Positions 31,661 to 42,306 are shown, numbered from the stretch's first letter. The stretch is 64,000 bases of DNA from Pantoea eucalypti (GCF_009646115.1 NZ_CP045720.1:3596001-3660000); one strand, 5' to 3'. The notes: generated by a model not told the origin, from the sequence alone. Translations and numbers: made by a program.

Positions 31661-32124
31661 TGCATATCCATCGCTACTATGATGTCGATATTATTAATGG
31701 TCCCGGCACCCGCTGCACACTGTTTGTCGCCGGTTGCGAACATCAGTGTCGCGGCTGCTACAACCAGAGCACCTGGCGGCTCGACTCCGGCGTGCCCTTT
31801 ACACTTGAGATGGAGGAGCAACTGCTGGCGGATTTGCAGGATACGCGCATTCCGCGCCAGGGATTGTCGCTGAGCGGCGGCGATCCGCTGCATCCGCAAA
31901 ACGTGCCGCACATCCGCCGTCTGGTAAAACGGGTCCGGCAGACATGTCCCGATAAAGATATCTGGCTCTGGACCGGTTACCGGATGCAGGAGCTGAACAG
32001 CGCGCAGCGCGCTGTGCTGGACTATCTCGACGTGCTGATCGATGGTCGCTTTGTCGAAGAAGAGAAAGATGCCACGCTGCAATGGCGCGGCAGTCGTAAT
32101 CAGATTATCTGGCCGTTACGCTGA
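31657..32124 (+). CDS. nrdG: anaerobic ribonucleotide reductase-activating protein
   Basis: Radical-SAM activase that installs the glycyl radical on NrdD. The CxxxCxxC cluster motif is CEHQCRGC (C26, C30, C33 counted from the second Met), followed by the GGD motif in LSLSGGDPLHPQNVP and WTGY. Tandem ATGs at 31657 and 31660 both overlap the nrdD stop. The second matches the E. coli N-terminus better, giving 154 residues. The 3' end overlaps the convergent yraR by 9 bp. Confidence 0.97.
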
Positions 32125-32751
32125 GTGACGCGGGATATCGCCTGACTCAATGACAGTGACACTCTCACCTCCCTGGGTGAAAGCCTGCTGGTGCAGACAG
32201 CGCGCGACGTCGCGCGCATGCACGGCGCGCCAGTTACCCGGCAGCAGCGCGAAAAGCGGCCCCGCCAGGCTTTCACCGCCGCGCTTCTGCTTGCGCTCTC
32301 CCAGCAGCAGTGAAGGCCGCACCAGCGTCAGGCGCGGCCAGCCCTGATGACGCAGCGCATTCTCCATTTCACCTTTAACACGATTATATAAAAACGGTGA
32401 GTGACGACTGGCGCCGTGCGCGCTGACCACCAGCATCTGCTTCGCCCCTAAGCGTAATCCGCACAATGCACTGTCCACGACCAGAGTGTAATCGACGTGG
32501 ATGAATGCCTGTTTGCTGCCCGCCTGCTTACGCGTGGTGCCAAGACAGCAGAACACCGTATCCAGTGAACAGTCCAGCGGCCCCAGCACATCGGTGAGAT
32601 CGGCTTCAACCGGGTTCACGACTTTCTGCATCACAGGCAGTGGCCGTCGGGTTGGCGCGATGATTTCATCGACGCGCGGATCCTGAATCAGTAAGCGTAG
32701 CAGATGCGACCCGACTAAGCCGGTTGCACCGGTCAGTAATACGCGATTCAT
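32116..32751 (-). CDS. yraR: NAD(P)-binding oxidoreductase YraR
   Basis: Short-chain-type Rossmann protein of the TIP30/HTATIP2-like group, 211 residues, the same length as E. coli YraR. The N-terminal dinucleotide-binding motif is LLTGATGLVGSHLL (5-18). LVVSAHGASRHSPFLYNRVKGEME resembles the catalytic Ser...YxxxK region. The substrate is unknown. It begins the yraR-yhbO gene order also found in E. coli, but here directly abuts nrdG, a junction not present there. Confidence 0.85.
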   Translation of the reverse strand: MNRVLLTGATGLVGSHLLRLLIQDPRVDEIIAPTRRPLPVMQKVVNPVEADLTDVLGPLDCSLDTVFCCLGTTRKQAGSKQAFIHVDYTLVVDSALCGLRLGAKQMLVVSAHGASRHSPFLYNRVKGEMENALRHQGWPRLTLVRPSLLLGERKQKRGGESLAGPLFALLPGNWRAVHARDVARCLHQQAFTQGGESVTVIESGDIPRHSA

Positions 32752-32896
32752 CTCAGATTCGTCCTTATTTCACTGCGTATAGGTTAAAAGATAGCTGATC
32801 TTCACGGGCTGGCTTGCGTTCTGACTCTCAGCGACCAGACTTACAGCGTTATCCGGAAAGCGCGCCTCGCGCTCCACAAATTTCAGGAGGAAAAAG

Positions 32897-33418
32897 ATGA
32901 GCAAGAAAGTTGCGGTTTTAATTACCGATGAATTTGAAGACTCAGAATTTACTTCACCTGCGGAAGTGTATAAACGCGCTGGTTTTGAGGTGGTTACCAT
33001 TGAGAAACAAGCCGGTAATGTTGTTAAAGGCAAGCAAGGCGAAGCGGAAGTGACCATCGATCGCAGCATCGATGACGTCAGCCCGGCTGAATTTGACGCC
33101 CTGCTTCTGCCAGGCGGTCACTCGCCTGACGCCCTGCGCGGCGACGATCGTTTCGTGGCCTTTACCAAAGAGTTTGTTGCCAGCGGCAAGCCCATTTTTG
33201 CCATTTGCCACGGGCCACAGTTGCTGATCAGCGCGAATGGCGTTCGCGGTCGCAAGATGACCACGGTTAAAGCCGTTGCCATTGACCTGATCAATGCCGG
33301 TGCTGACTTCCATGATAAAGAAGTGGTGGTAGACGGCGATAAGCTGGTCACCAGCCGCACGCCGCACGATTTACCGGCCTTTAATCGTGAATCCCTGCGG
33401 ATCCTCGAAGCGCTGTAA
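32897..33418 (+). CDS. yhbO: DJ-1/PfpI family protein deglycase/glyoxalase YhbO
   Basis: Cytoplasmic stress protein of the DJ-1/PfpI superfamily, associated with repair of methylglyoxal-glycated proteins or glyoxalase activity. The 173-residue chain has the nucleophile Cys104 in the nucleophile elbow AICHGPQLL with His105, and the conserved acidic residue in DEFEDSEF (11-18). Strong ribosome site CAGGAGG. E. coli YhbO is 172 residues. Transcribed alone and ended by the terminator at 33426-33460. Confidence 0.94.
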   Translation: MSKKVAVLITDEFEDSEFTSPAEVYKRAGFEVVTIEKQAGNVVKGKQGEAEVTIDRSIDDVSPAEFDALLLPGGHSPDALRGDDRFVAFTKEFVASGKPIFAICHGPQLLISANGVRGRKMTTVKAVAIDLINAGADFHDKEVVVDGDKLVTSRTPHDLPAFNRESLRILEAL

Positions 33419-33425
33419 ACCCGAT

Positions 33426-34234
<809 letters not shown>

Positions 34235-34251
<17 letters not shown>

Positions 34252-34741
34252 AGGGTTCGGCGTAGTCGATCTGCCCTTCCGCGCCGTCATAAGCATTCTC
34301 CGCCAGACGGTAGACCTGGAATGCGGCCTCTGTTCCCGGCCAGCGACTGCGCAGACCGTAACGTGCCGCCGGTTCAAAACCAAAACGGTTGAACAGCGCC
34401 GGATCGCCCAGCACGACGACCGCGCTGTAGCCAAATTCATTGAGCGTATCCAGCCCCTCATAAATCAGCTTGCTGGCCAGACCCTGGCCGCGTAGCGTCT
34501 CATCGACGGCCAGCGGTGCCAGAGCCACCCAGCCGCGATCTTCACCCTGAACGCTGACCGGACTGAATGCGGCATAACCCAGCACCTGTCCTTCCTCATC
34601 AGTGGCGACCACGCCGAGCGTCAGCAGACCATCTTCACGCAGCGCCTGAGTCAGTTCCGCTTCTGCCGGGGTGCTGAAGCAGCGTTTGAGCAATGCGTCG
34701 ATGCCCGCGGCATCAACACCAATTTCGCTACGGATCAACAT
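34235..34741 (-). CDS. yhbS: GNAT family N-acetyltransferase YhbS
   Basis: A 168-residue acetyltransferase. Visible motifs: [10 protein letters not shown] (strand 4), [21 protein letters not shown] (acetyl-CoA loop RGQGLA) and [18 protein letters not shown], the YhbS-type block. The natural substrate is not established. It overlaps ubiT by 7 bp at its start and so is translated from the same message. E. coli has the same yhbS-yhbT order. Confidence 0.92.
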
Positions 34742-35259
34742 GCGGCACCCGCGCGCGCCCGTGCGGCCTTCGCGTCCTGTTTCATACCGGCATCGATAAA
34801 TTTCGCCATCTGTTCAATTGCCGTGCGTAACGCGGTGGGCATAGCCTCAGGTTCAATAGCATCCATTACGTTCTTCACCTCAAGTCCCAGTTCAGTGTCA
34901 CCTTCAATCACCAGCCGGCGTTGAAAGAACAGCATATCGGGATCTGCTTTACGTGCTGCCACCAGCAACAGATCATTGGCATTGCCCCGAAACCAGACAT
35001 CCGCTTCGGACTGTTGCAATACCGCCAGTCGGCCGTCCTGCAGCGTGGTGATCCAGTGCAGATTGAGATCGGCAATCTCGATACCCAGCAGGCGACCGTT
35101 CAGAAAGTCTAACTCACCTTCAGCCAAAGCATGGCGAAATTGCCAGTTTAAGAGTTGTTGCAGAATCAACTGTTTGACCGGAAATGGGGTGAGTGCTGCG
35201 GGTAACCCTAAGATTTTAGGGCCGTTTTTTACAAAATGGGCATGTATCCGCTCTAACAC
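34735..35259 (-). CDS. ubiT: anaerobic ubiquinone biosynthesis accessory factor UbiT
   Basis: SCP2-domain lipid-binding protein needed with UbiU/UbiV for oxygen-independent ubiquinone synthesis. With a GTG start at 35259 the product is 174 residues, the E. coli length, and the N-terminus aligns residue for residue (MLERIHAHFVKNGP). That GTG has AAAGGGA 9 bases upstream, whereas the earlier GTG at 35268 would touch the ribosome site. The core KADPDMLFFQRRLVIEGDTELGLEVKNVMDAIE is characteristic. Divergent from ubiUV. Confidence 0.93.
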   Translation of the reverse strand: MLERIHAHFVKNGPKILGLPAALTPFPVKQLILQQLLNWQFRHALAEGELDFLNGRLLGIEIADLNLHWITTLQDGRLAVLQQSEADVWFRGNANDLLLVAARKADPDMLFFQRRLVIEGDTELGLEVKNVMDAIEPEAMPTALRTAIEQMAKFIDAGMKQDAKAARARAGAAC

Positions 35260-35463
35260 TTTCGTCACTCCCTTTAGAAAATTTTACGTATATTGCCATA
35301 TCCTTTTCTGCGCGCCTCCTCTGAGATCAATAAAAACGGCTGCGGTGGCAAGGAAAAAAGTGCCGCAAGGGCCGATGAACTGGAATTTCACTGCCCCAAA
35401 TCAAAACACTGCCCGGATCAGATGCCTAGACTCGACGCCCATCGCATGTTGAGAGGAACATCT

Positions 35464-36459
35464 ATGGAACTGCTCTGTCCGGCAGGAAATTTACCCGCCG
35501 TCCGCACCGCCACAGAGAATGGGGCTGATGCAGTCTATGTGGGACTGAAAGATGACACCAATGCCCGTCACTTTGCGGGCCTGAATTTCACCGATAAAAA
35601 GCTGGCTGAAGCGGCGCGCTATCTGCATCAGCATCGGCGCAAACTGCATGTGGCAATTAACACGTTTGCCCATCCGGATGGTATGGGGCGCTGGCAGCGG
35701 GCAATCGATGTAGCGGCGCAAAACGGCGCCGATGCGCTGATCCTGGCCGATATCGCCACGCTGGAATATGCCGCGAAGCACTATCCGCAGGTTGAACGTC
35801 ATCTCTCTGTCCAGGCTTCCGCGACCAATCTGGAAGCGATTCGCTTTTACCATCGCCACTTCAATCTGCAACGTGTCGTGCTGCCGCGCGTGCTGTCGAT
35901 TCATCAGGTTAAACAGCTGGCGCGTAGCACGCCGGTGCCGCTGGAAGTGTTCGCCTTTGGCAGCCTGTGCATTATGGCCGAAGGCCGCTGCTATCTCTCT
36001 TCCTGGCTGACTGGCGAATCACCTAACAGCGCGGGCGCCTGCTCCCCGGCGAAATTTGTGCGCTGGCAGCAGACGCCAAAGGGCATGGAGTCACGTCTCA
36101 ATGAAGTGCTGATTGATCGCTACGCGCCGGACGAAAGTGCAGGTTACCCGACGCTATGTAAAGGGCGTTATGAGGTTAACAATCAGCGTTATCACGTGCT
36201 GGAAGAACCCACCAGCCTCAACACCCTGGAACTGCTGCCGGAACTGCTGCGGGCAGGCATCGCCTCAGTGAAAATCGAAGGCCGTCAGCGCAGTCCCGCC
36301 TATGTTGCTGACGTGGCGCGCGTCTGGCGTCAGGCCATCGATCGCTGCAAAGCGCAGCCGGAACAGTTTGACGTCGCGCCGCAGTGGATGCAGACGCTGG
36401 GCGATCTCTCCGAAGGCACGCAAACCACGCTGGGTGCTTATCACCGTGAATGGCAATAA
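35464..36459 (+). CDS. ubiU: ubiquinone anaerobic hydroxylation protein UbiU
   Basis: U32 peptidase-family protein that, with UbiV, binds 4Fe-4S clusters and carries out oxygen-independent hydroxylation in ubiquinone synthesis. The ATG at 35464 after GAGAGGAACAT gives 331 residues, identical to the E. coli length; upstream in-frame codons to 35293 are not conserved. Cluster cysteines are visible in SLCIMAEGRCYLSS, GACSPAKF and TLCKGRY. The U32 signature region EVFAFGSLCIMAEGRC is present. UbiV follows 9 bp later. Confidence 0.96.
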   Translation: MELLCPAGNLPAVRTATENGADAVYVGLKDDTNARHFAGLNFTDKKLAEAARYLHQHRRKLHVAINTFAHPDGMGRWQRAIDVAAQNGADALILADIATLEYAAKHYPQVERHLSVQASATNLEAIRFYHRHFNLQRVVLPRVLSIHQVKQLARSTPVPLEVFAFGSLCIMAEGRCYLSSWLTGESPNSAGACSPAKFVRWQQTPKGMESRLNEVLIDRYAPDESAGYPTLCKGRYEVNNQRYHVLEEPTSLNTLELLPELLRAGIASVKIEGRQRSPAYVADVARVWRQAIDRCKAQPEQFDVAPQWMQTLGDLSEGTQTTLGAYHREWQ

Positions 36460-36468
36460 GGAGTCATG

Positions 36469-37347
36469 ATGCAATATGCCCTTGGGCCGGTGCTCTGGTA
36501 CTGGCCAACCGATACGCTGGAAGATTTCTATCAACAGGCTGTCCGCAGTCGCGCAGATATTATCTATCTCGGCGAAGCGGTGTGCAGTAAACGCCGCGCC
36601 ACGCCCTATGCGCGCTGGATGGATCTGGCCCGCGAAGTCGCGGCCAGCGGCAAACAGGTGGTACTGAGCACGCTGGCATTGCTGCAGTCACCCTCTGAGC
36701 TGAAAGAGCTGCAGCGTTACGTTGAGAACGGCGAGTTTCTGATTGAAGCCAATGATATCGGCGCGGTCAATATGGCCGCTGAACGTCACCTGCCTTTTGT
36801 CGCGGGCCCGACGCTGAATGTCTATAACGCTGACACGCTACAACTGCTGGTCAAAGAGGGCATGACGCGCTGGTGTATGCCGGTGGAGATGTCCCGTGAC
36901 TGGCTGCTACAACTGCTGGAGCAGTGCGAGAGACGAGGTATCCGGCAGCAATTTGAGGTGGAGGTGCTGGGCTACGGTCATCTGCCGCTTGCGCTCTCGG
37001 CGCGCTGCTTCACCGCCCGCTCGGAAAACCGCGCGAAAGATGACTGCGAAACCTGCTGCATCAACTATCCAGCAGGCCGTCGCGTTAACTCTCAGGAGGG
37101 ACAGCAGGTGTTCGTCCTCAATGGCATTCAGACCATGAGCGGCTACTGCTATAACCTGGGTAACGATCTGGCCGGTATGCGCGATCGGGTTGATTGTGTC
37201 CGGCTCTCGCCGCAGGGTGTCACGACGCTGGCGGAGATCGACCGTTTCCGCGCCAATGAAAACGGCCAGGCACCGTTAATGGTCGCGAAAGGCAGCGATT
37301 GTAACGGTTACTGGCGCAAACTGGCGGGTATGACGCTGGTCTCCTGA
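36469..37347 (+). CDS. ubiV: ubiquinone anaerobic hydroxylation protein UbiV
   Basis: Partner of UbiU, also a U32-family 4Fe-4S protein. 292 residues from the second of two ATGs, which has AAGGAG at correct spacing (the first, 36466, is too close). Cluster cysteines lie in ARCFTARSENRAKDDCETCC and in the N-terminal GEAVCSKRRA. LNGIQTMSGYCYNLGNDL and NENGQAPLMVAKGSDCNGYWRKLAG match E. coli UbiV. Coupled to ubiU. Confidence 0.96.
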   Translation: MQYALGPVLWYWPTDTLEDFYQQAVRSRADIIYLGEAVCSKRRATPYARWMDLAREVAASGKQVVLSTLALLQSPSELKELQRYVENGEFLIEANDIGAVNMAAERHLPFVAGPTLNVYNADTLQLLVKEGMTRWCMPVEMSRDWLLQLLEQCERRGIRQQFEVEVLGYGHLPLALSARCFTARSENRAKDDCETCCINYPAGRRVNSQEGQQVFVLNGIQTMSGYCYNLGNDLAGMRDRVDCVRLSPQGVTTLAEIDRFRANENGQAPLMVAKGSDCNGYWRKLAGMTLVS

Positions 37348-37467
37348 GTAAAAGCACATACCGGCTATATTCCTGCACAGGTTAGCAGTTTTAATAGAAG
37401 GAATGATGCGTAATACTTAATGGTGCAGGCCTTCACTTAATGCCTGCGCCATTCAACGGGAGTAGTC

Positions 37468-38478
37468 ATGTCTGATAAAAAACCTCTTCGCCTGTCCGTA
37501 CTGGATCTTGCGCCGATTCCACAGGGCGCGACCGCACGGGATGCGTTTCATAATTCACTGGCGCTGGCGCGTCAGGCGGAAAAACTGGGTTTCGAACGCT
37601 ACTGGCTGGCTGAACATCACAACATGACAGGGATTGCCAGCGCCGCGACGTCAGTGCTGATTGGCTATCTGGCGGCGAATACCGAGACCCTGAGGCTGGG
37701 ATCCGGCGGGATCATGCTGCCTAACCATGCGCCGCTGGTCATCGGTGAGCAGTTTGGCACGCTGGCTTCCCTTTATCCTGGGCGTATCGATCTCGGCTTA
37801 GGTCGTGCGCCAGGTTCTGACCAGCGCACCATGATGGCGCTGCGCCGTCATCAGGCCAACATGCACATCGACACCTTTCCCGAAGATGTCGCTGAACTGA
37901 TTAACTGGTTCGATGCTGACGCGGATGCGCAGCTGCCAGTGCAACCCGTACCCGGTCTGGGTCTGAAAATTCCGGTCTGGCTGCTCGGCTCCAGTCTTTA
38001 CAGCGCACAGTTGTCAGCAAAAATGGGCCTGCCGTTTGCGTTTGCCTCCCACTTTGCGCCTGACCAGCTGTTCCAGGCCCTGCACGTCTATCGCGAGAAC
38101 TTCAAGCCATCGGCGCGTCTCGATAAGCCTTACGCCATGGTCTGCATTAATGTGGTTGCCGCTGATAATGAGCGTGATGCGCGTTTCCTGTTTACCTCAA
38201 TGCAGCAGCAGTTTATTAACCTGCGCCGCGGCAAACCGGGCCCGCTACCGGCACCGGTTGAAAACATGGATAACCTCTGGTCACCGTCAGAACAATATGG
38301 TGTTCAGCAGGCGCTCAGCATGTCACTGGTCGGCGATATTGATAAGGTGCGTCATGGGCTGGCCTCACTGATGCGTGAAACCCAGGCGGATGAGATTATG
38401 GTCAACGGCCAGATTTTTGACCGCGATGCGCGCCTCAAATCCTTTGCCATTGCGATGGAAGCGGCAAACAGCCTCTAA
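37468..38478 (+). CDS. yhbW: luciferase-like monooxygenase YhbW
   Basis: A 336-residue protein of the bacterial luciferase-like flavin monooxygenase family, function unassigned. The barrel motifs are clear: [81 protein letters not shown]. Same length class and order after ubiUV as in E. coli. The 120 bp upstream contains no obvious promoter. E. coli has mtr next; here the neighbour is an AraC-family gene on the other strand that abuts it directly. Confidence 0.93.
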   Translation: MSDKKPLRLSVLDLAPIPQGATARDAFHNSLALARQAEKLGFERYWLAEHHNMTGIASAATSVLIGYLAANTETLRLGSGGIMLPNHAPLVIGEQFGTLASLYPGRIDLGLGRAPGSDQRTMMALRRHQANMHIDTFPEDVAELINWFDADADAQLPVQPVPGLGLKIPVWLLGSSLYSAQLSAKMGLPFAFASHFAPDQLFQALHVYRENFKPSARLDKPYAMVCINVVAADNERDARFLFTSMQQQFINLRRGKPGPLPAPVENMDNLWSPSEQYGVQQALSMSLVGDIDKVRHGLASLMRETQADEIMVNGQIFDRDARLKSFAIAMEAANSL

Positions 38479-39399
38479 TCAGTTTTGCGGTAGGCGGCGG
38501 GTCTCCGTGCTCACCGCCAGTTCACGGCTGTCCCTCGCCGGTGATTGCCCATACAGGCGGCGATACTCCCGGCTGAACTGTGACGCGCTCTGATACCCCA
38601 CCCGATAACCTGCCGTACCGGCATCCAGCTTTTCTACCAACATTAAACGCCGTGCCTCATTCAGCCGAAGCTGTTTCTGGTATTGCATCGGCGTCATGGC
38701 AGTGACGGCTTTGAAGTGATGATGCAGTGAAGAGATACTCATGCCGACATTACTGGCAAGCTGATCGATTTTCAGCGGCTGATGAAAATTCTCCCGCAGC
38801 CAGCGTGCAGCCTGTGCCACCCGACTGCCCGGCCGCTCAGCCAGCGCCATGTTTAAAATCCGCGAGCCTTCTGGCCCGGTCAGCAACCGGTAGAAAATCT
38901 CCTGCTCAATGAGCGGAGCCAGAGCATCAATATCTTCGGGATGGTCTAGCAGGCGTACCAGTCGAATGACCGCATCCACCAGCAAAGGTGAGACTTTGTG
39001 TACGGTGACGCCGCGTTCATCAGGTGCGATCGCCAGCGGCAGCGCGGGAGGAAACTTTTCAAGATAGCGCCTCAGCCGGGATTCGTTGATGGCAATACCA
39101 ATCCCCAGATTCGGCTTTTCCGGCGTGGCGACAGTCACGCAGGCGCGTACCGGCATATCGAGAGTCACCAGCAGCAGATCACCCGGCCCATAGTGCAGCA
39201 CCTCATCACCCATATGCAGCGCTTTACTGCCCTGCGCCACCAGCGCAAAACTGGCCCATTGAGCAAAGTGCATGGGCTCAGTGGGCGCTGAAACCCGGCC
39301 AAAAAACAAGCAATCGATGACACTGGAATGCCGGCCATCCTCCGGCGCATGACGGGCAATTAACTGTGCCAGCGCCTGCCACTTATCACTCTCTGTCAC
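38479..39399 (-). CDS. AraC-family transcriptional regulator
   Basis: A 306-residue regulator with an N-terminal AraC_N cupin-like domain (FFGRVSAPTEPMHFAQWASFALVAQGSKALHMGDEVLHYGPGD) and two C-terminal helix-turn-helix motifs (LKIDQLASNVGMSISSLHHHFKAVTAMTPMQYQKQLRL; AGYRVGYQSASQFSREYRRLYGQSP). The start is set at GTG 39399, preceded by GGAGGGGGAAG; the frame is open to 39552, but that extension is rich in Cys/Ser/Arg and runs through the operator-like repeats. Divergent from an SDR gene, the usual layout for regulators of this subfamily. Inducer unknown. Confidence 0.86.
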   Translation of the reverse strand: MTESDKWQALAQLIARHAPEDGRHSSVIDCLFFGRVSAPTEPMHFAQWASFALVAQGSKALHMGDEVLHYGPGDLLLVTLDMPVRACVTVATPEKPNLGIGIAINESRLRRYLEKFPPALPLAIAPDERGVTVHKVSPLLVDAVIRLVRLLDHPEDIDALAPLIEQEIFYRLLTGPEGSRILNMALAERPGSRVAQAARWLRENFHQPLKIDQLASNVGMSISSLHHHFKAVTAMTPMQYQKQLRLNEARRLMLVEKLDAGTAGYRVGYQSASQFSREYRRLYGQSPARDSRELAVSTETRRLPQN

Positions 39400-39475
39400 T
39401 CTGTTCTTCCCCCTCCTGCTCGCTGTGCTGATATTACCTGACCTCCGGCCAAATACCTGTGGCGATAAGGCACTT

Positions 39476-39510
39476 TTGCAGGATTGTGCAAAAAGCTTGC
39501 AGGATTGCGC
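39476..39510. promoter_or_regulatory. direct repeats in araC-type/SDR intergenic region
   Basis: TTGCAGGATTGTGC (39476-39489) and TTGCAGGATTGCGC (39497-39510) match at 13 of 14 bases and are 21 bp apart, two helical turns. Direct repeats on one face of the helix are typical AraC-family binding sites, so this is the probable operator of the adjacent regulator. Confidence 0.65.
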
Positions 39511-39575
39511 TACCCGCTTCTCAGCACCAGCGCGCATAGTCTTTCGACGCAATCATTACGGCGGAGAATGACATA

Positions 39576-40322
39576 ATGAAAGCACTGCTGAACAAAATCG
39601 CACTGGTGACCGGCGCCTCGAAAGGCATAGGTGCGGCGATTGCTATCGCCTTTGCCGCAGCGGGCGCACGCGTCGTGGTCAATTATCGTCAGGATGAAGT
39701 CGGGGCCGCTGACGTAGTCAGCGATATCATCACCCTGGGCAGTGAAGCCGTGGCAGTTCAGGCAGATATCTCTCGCCTGCGGGATGTGGAACGACTGTTC
39801 GCCACCACCGCAGACTGTTTCGGCGCACCTGACATTGTGGTGAACAATGCAGGCAGCTTTCATCACGGCGAGTTTGAGGCGCTGACACAGGAGGAGATGC
39901 AGCAGCAAATTAACGTTAACCTGCTCGGCACGCTGATGGTCTGTCAGCAGGCGATTCGCCACTTCCCCGCGCACGGCGGCAGCATTATTAACCTCAGCGC
40001 CCTTAACAGTAAAAACAGCACGCCGGGCTCCGTACTCTGGTCAGCCACCAAAGGTGCGGTGGATACCCTGACTCAGGGACTGGCGCGCGAGCTGGGTGCC
40101 AGGAATATCCGGGTTAACGCCCTGGCGCCTGGCATGATCCTGACTGAGGGATTACTGGCAGCGAAGAGGATGAGTCCGCAGCTCAAAGCGCAGCTGCTGG
40201 CGGCTACGCCGTTGGGGCGTTTTGGTCTGCCAGAGGATGTCGCGCAGGTGGCGCTTTTTCTGGCCTCTGAGGAGTCCGCCTATGTCAGCGGAGAGCGCGT
40301 CATGATTAGCGGCGGTGCCTGA
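39576..40322 (+). CDS. SDR family oxidoreductase with Trp at catalytic Tyr position
   Basis: Classical short-chain dehydrogenase/reductase, 248 residues. The cofactor motif is TGASKGIG (12-19), NNAG is at 90-93, the catalytic-region Ser is in NLSAL (S141), and the C-terminal ending is SGERVMISGGA. The YxxxK catalytic pair reads WSATK (W155, K159), so the proton-donating Tyr is replaced. Arg37/38 after the second strand hints at NADP(H). The substrate is unknown. It is divergent from, and probably controlled by, the AraC-family gene. Ended by a strong bidirectional terminator. Confidence 0.9.
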   Translation: MKALLNKIALVTGASKGIGAAIAIAFAAAGARVVVNYRQDEVGAADVVSDIITLGSEAVAVQADISRLRDVERLFATTADCFGAPDIVVNNAGSFHHGEFEALTQEEMQQQINVNLLGTLMVCQQAIRHFPAHGGSIINLSALNSKNSTPGSVLWSATKGAVDTLTQGLARELGARNIRVNALAPGMILTEGLLAAKRMSPQLKAQLLAATPLGRFGLPEDVAQVALFLASEESAYVSGERVMISGGA

Positions 40323-40330
40323 CGGGCATA

Positions 40331-40360
40331 AAAAAAGGGAAGCCAGTGGCTTCCCTTTTT
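40331..40360. terminator. bidirectional terminator between SDR gene and deaD
   Basis: The stem AAAAAGGGAAGCC / GGCTTCCCTTTTT with a 3-nt loop has A/T tracts on both sides, so it can end transcripts from either strand. Confidence 0.92.
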
Positions 40361-40377
40361 ACTACGACGCTAAGTCG

Positions 40378-42306
40378 TTATGCATCACGACGACGTGGAG
40401 CGGCAGCTGCGCCTTCTTCACGACGTGGACCACGGCTACCTTCACGGTTAAATGTACGTCCACCGCCTTCACGACCACCTTCACGGCGTTCAGAAGAGAA
40501 GCGACGACCACCTTCACGGTTAGCTGCGCCCGGACCGCCAGCACCTGGACCACGACGCTCACCGCCAGCTGGACGACGATCACCACGGCCTTCGTTTGGC
40601 TGTGCATCACCCAGCAGCTGCATATTCATCGGTTTGTTCAGAATACGCGTACGGGTGAAGTGCTGCAGCACATCGCCTGGCATGCCTTTCGGCAGCTCGA
40701 TAGTTGAGTGGGTGCCAAACAGCTTGATGTTACCGATATAGCGGCTGCTGATGTCGCCTTCGTTAGCGATAGCGCCAACAATGTGACGAACTTCAACACC
40801 ATCATCGCGGCCTACTTCAATGCGGTACAGCTGCATTTCACCAACGTCACGACGTTCGCGACGTGGACGGTCGCCATCACGGCTTTCGCGGTTTTCACGC
40901 GGAGCACGATCGCCACGCGCTTCACGGCTGTCACGACGGCCATCACGCTCGTCACGATCGCGGTATTCGCGACGTGCAGGACGTGGTGCTTCTGGTGGCA
41001 GAATCAGAGGACGTTCGCCCTGTGCCATCTTCAGCAGTGCGGCTGCCAGAGTTTCCAGATCCATTTCATCTTCTGGCTGCATTTTAGCCAGCAGAGCACG
41101 GTACTGATCCAGATCGCTGCTTTCCAGCTGCTGCTGTACTTTCGCGGCAAATTTAGCCAGACGACGCTCACCCAGCAGTTCTGCGTTAGGCAGTTCAACT
41201 TCAGGAATGGTCAGCTTCATCGTACGTTCGATGTTACGCAGCAGACGACGCTCGCGGTTCTCAACGAACAGCAGCGCACGGCCAGCACGACCGGCACGAC
41301 CGGTACGGCCGATACGGTGAACGTAAGACTCTGAATCCATCGGGATGTCGTAGTTCACAACCAGGCTGATGCGCTCAACGTCCAGGCCACGGGCCGCAAC
41401 GTCGGTTGCAATCAGGATGTCGAGACGACCATCTTTCAGGCGTTCCAGCGTCTGCTCACGCAGTGCCTGGTTCATGTCACCGTTCAGCGCGGCGCTGTTA
41501 TAGCCACTACGCTCCAGCGCTTCTGCCACTTCAAGCGTCGCGTTTTTAGTACGCACGAAGATAATAGCAGCATCAAAGTCTTCAGCTTCCAGGAAGCGAA
41601 CCAGTGCATCGGTCTTACGACCATAAGCAGTCCAGTAGCTCTGGCTGATATCAGGACGCGTGGTCAGGCTTGACTGAATACGCACTTCCTGTGGATCTTT
41701 CATGAAGCGTTTAGTGATACGACGAATCGCTTCCGGCATAGTTGCAGAGAACAGCGCAGTCTGATGATCCGCTGGAATCTGTGCCATGATGGTTTCAACG
41801 TCTTCGATGAAGCCCATACGCAGCATTTCATCAGCTTCATCCAGCACCAGACCACGCAGGTTAGACAGGTCTAACGTACCGCGTTTCAGGTGGTCAAGCA
41901 GACGACCAGGCGTACCTACAACAACCTGTGGACCCTGACGCAGTGCGCGCAGCTGCACGTCATAACGCTGGCCGCCGTAAAGGGCGACGACGTTCAGGCC
42001 ACGCATGTGTTTAGAGAATTCGGTAACTGCTTCAGCAACCTGTACCGCCAGTTCGCGGGTAGGTGCCAGCACCAGGATCTGTGGCGCTTTAACAGTAGGA
42101 TCAATGTTGTGTAACAGCGGCAGAGAGAAAGCCGCAGTTTTACCACTCCCGGTCTGCGCCATGCCTAACACGTCACGGCCCGCCAGCAGGTGAGGAATAC
42201 ACTCAGCCTGGATTGGGGATGGCTTTACGTAGCCCATGCCATTCAGTGATTCAAGGATGTCGGCGTTCAGGCCAAGGTCAGCAAAAGTGGTTTGAATATC
42301 AGTCAT
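40378..42306 (-). CDS. deaD: ATP-dependent RNA helicase DeaD (CsdA)
   Basis: DEAD-box helicase for 50S assembly and mRNA decay, important in the cold. 642 residues from ATG 42306. Motifs in order: Q-motif region [10 protein letters not shown], Walker [14 protein letters not shown] ([10 protein letters not shown]), SAT (FSATMP), [11 protein letters not shown]; then the DbpA-like RNA-binding domain ([35 protein letters not shown]) and an Arg/Gly-rich tail. A GTG at 42315 lies 3 bases after AGAGG and could also serve. The small gene yrbN ends 16-7 bp upstream. Confidence 0.97.
   Translation of the reverse strand: MTDIQTTFADLGLNADILESLNGMGYVKPSPIQAECIPHLLAGRDVLGMAQTGSGKTAAFSLPLLHNIDPTVKAPQILVLAPTRELAVQVAEAVTEFSKHMRGLNVVALYGGQRYDVQLRALRQGPQVVVGTPGRLLDHLKRGTLDLSNLRGLVLDEADEMLRMGFIEDVETIMAQIPADHQTALFSATMPEAIRRITKRFMKDPQEVRIQSSLTTRPDISQSYWTAYGRKTDALVRFLEAEDFDAAIIFVRTKNATLEVAEALERSGYNSAALNGDMNQALREQTLERLKDGRLDILIATDVAARGLDVERISLVVNYDIPMDSESYVHRIGRTGRAGRAGRALLFVENRERRLLRNIERTMKLTIPEVELPNAELLGERRLAKFAAKVQQQLESSDLDQYRALLAKMQPEDEMDLETLAAALLKMAQGERPLILPPEAPRPARREYRDRDERDGRRDSREARGDRAPRENRESRDGDRPRRERRDVGEMQLYRIEVGRDDGVEVRHIVGAIANEGDISSRYIGNIKLFGTHSTIELPKGMPGDVLQHFTRTRILNKPMNMQLLGDAQPNEGRGDRRPAGGERRGPGAGGPGAANREGGRRFSSERREGGREGGGRTFNREGSRGPRREEGAAAAPRRRDA

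Noticed and set aside
35260..35463. FNR binding site between ubiT and ubiU
   Set aside because: Only an isolated ATCAA half-site is visible; no TTGATnnnnATCAA palindrome could be found by eye.
40400..40600. Integrated repeat element near the end of deaD
   Set aside because: The apparent repetition is the Arg/Gly-rich C-terminal tail of DeaD.
40378..42306. Long open frames opposite deaD and infB encoding low-complexity Thr/Phe-rich proteins
   Set aside because: They are reverse-frame shadows of Arg/Gly- or Glu/Ala-rich coding sequence, with no ribosome site or homology.
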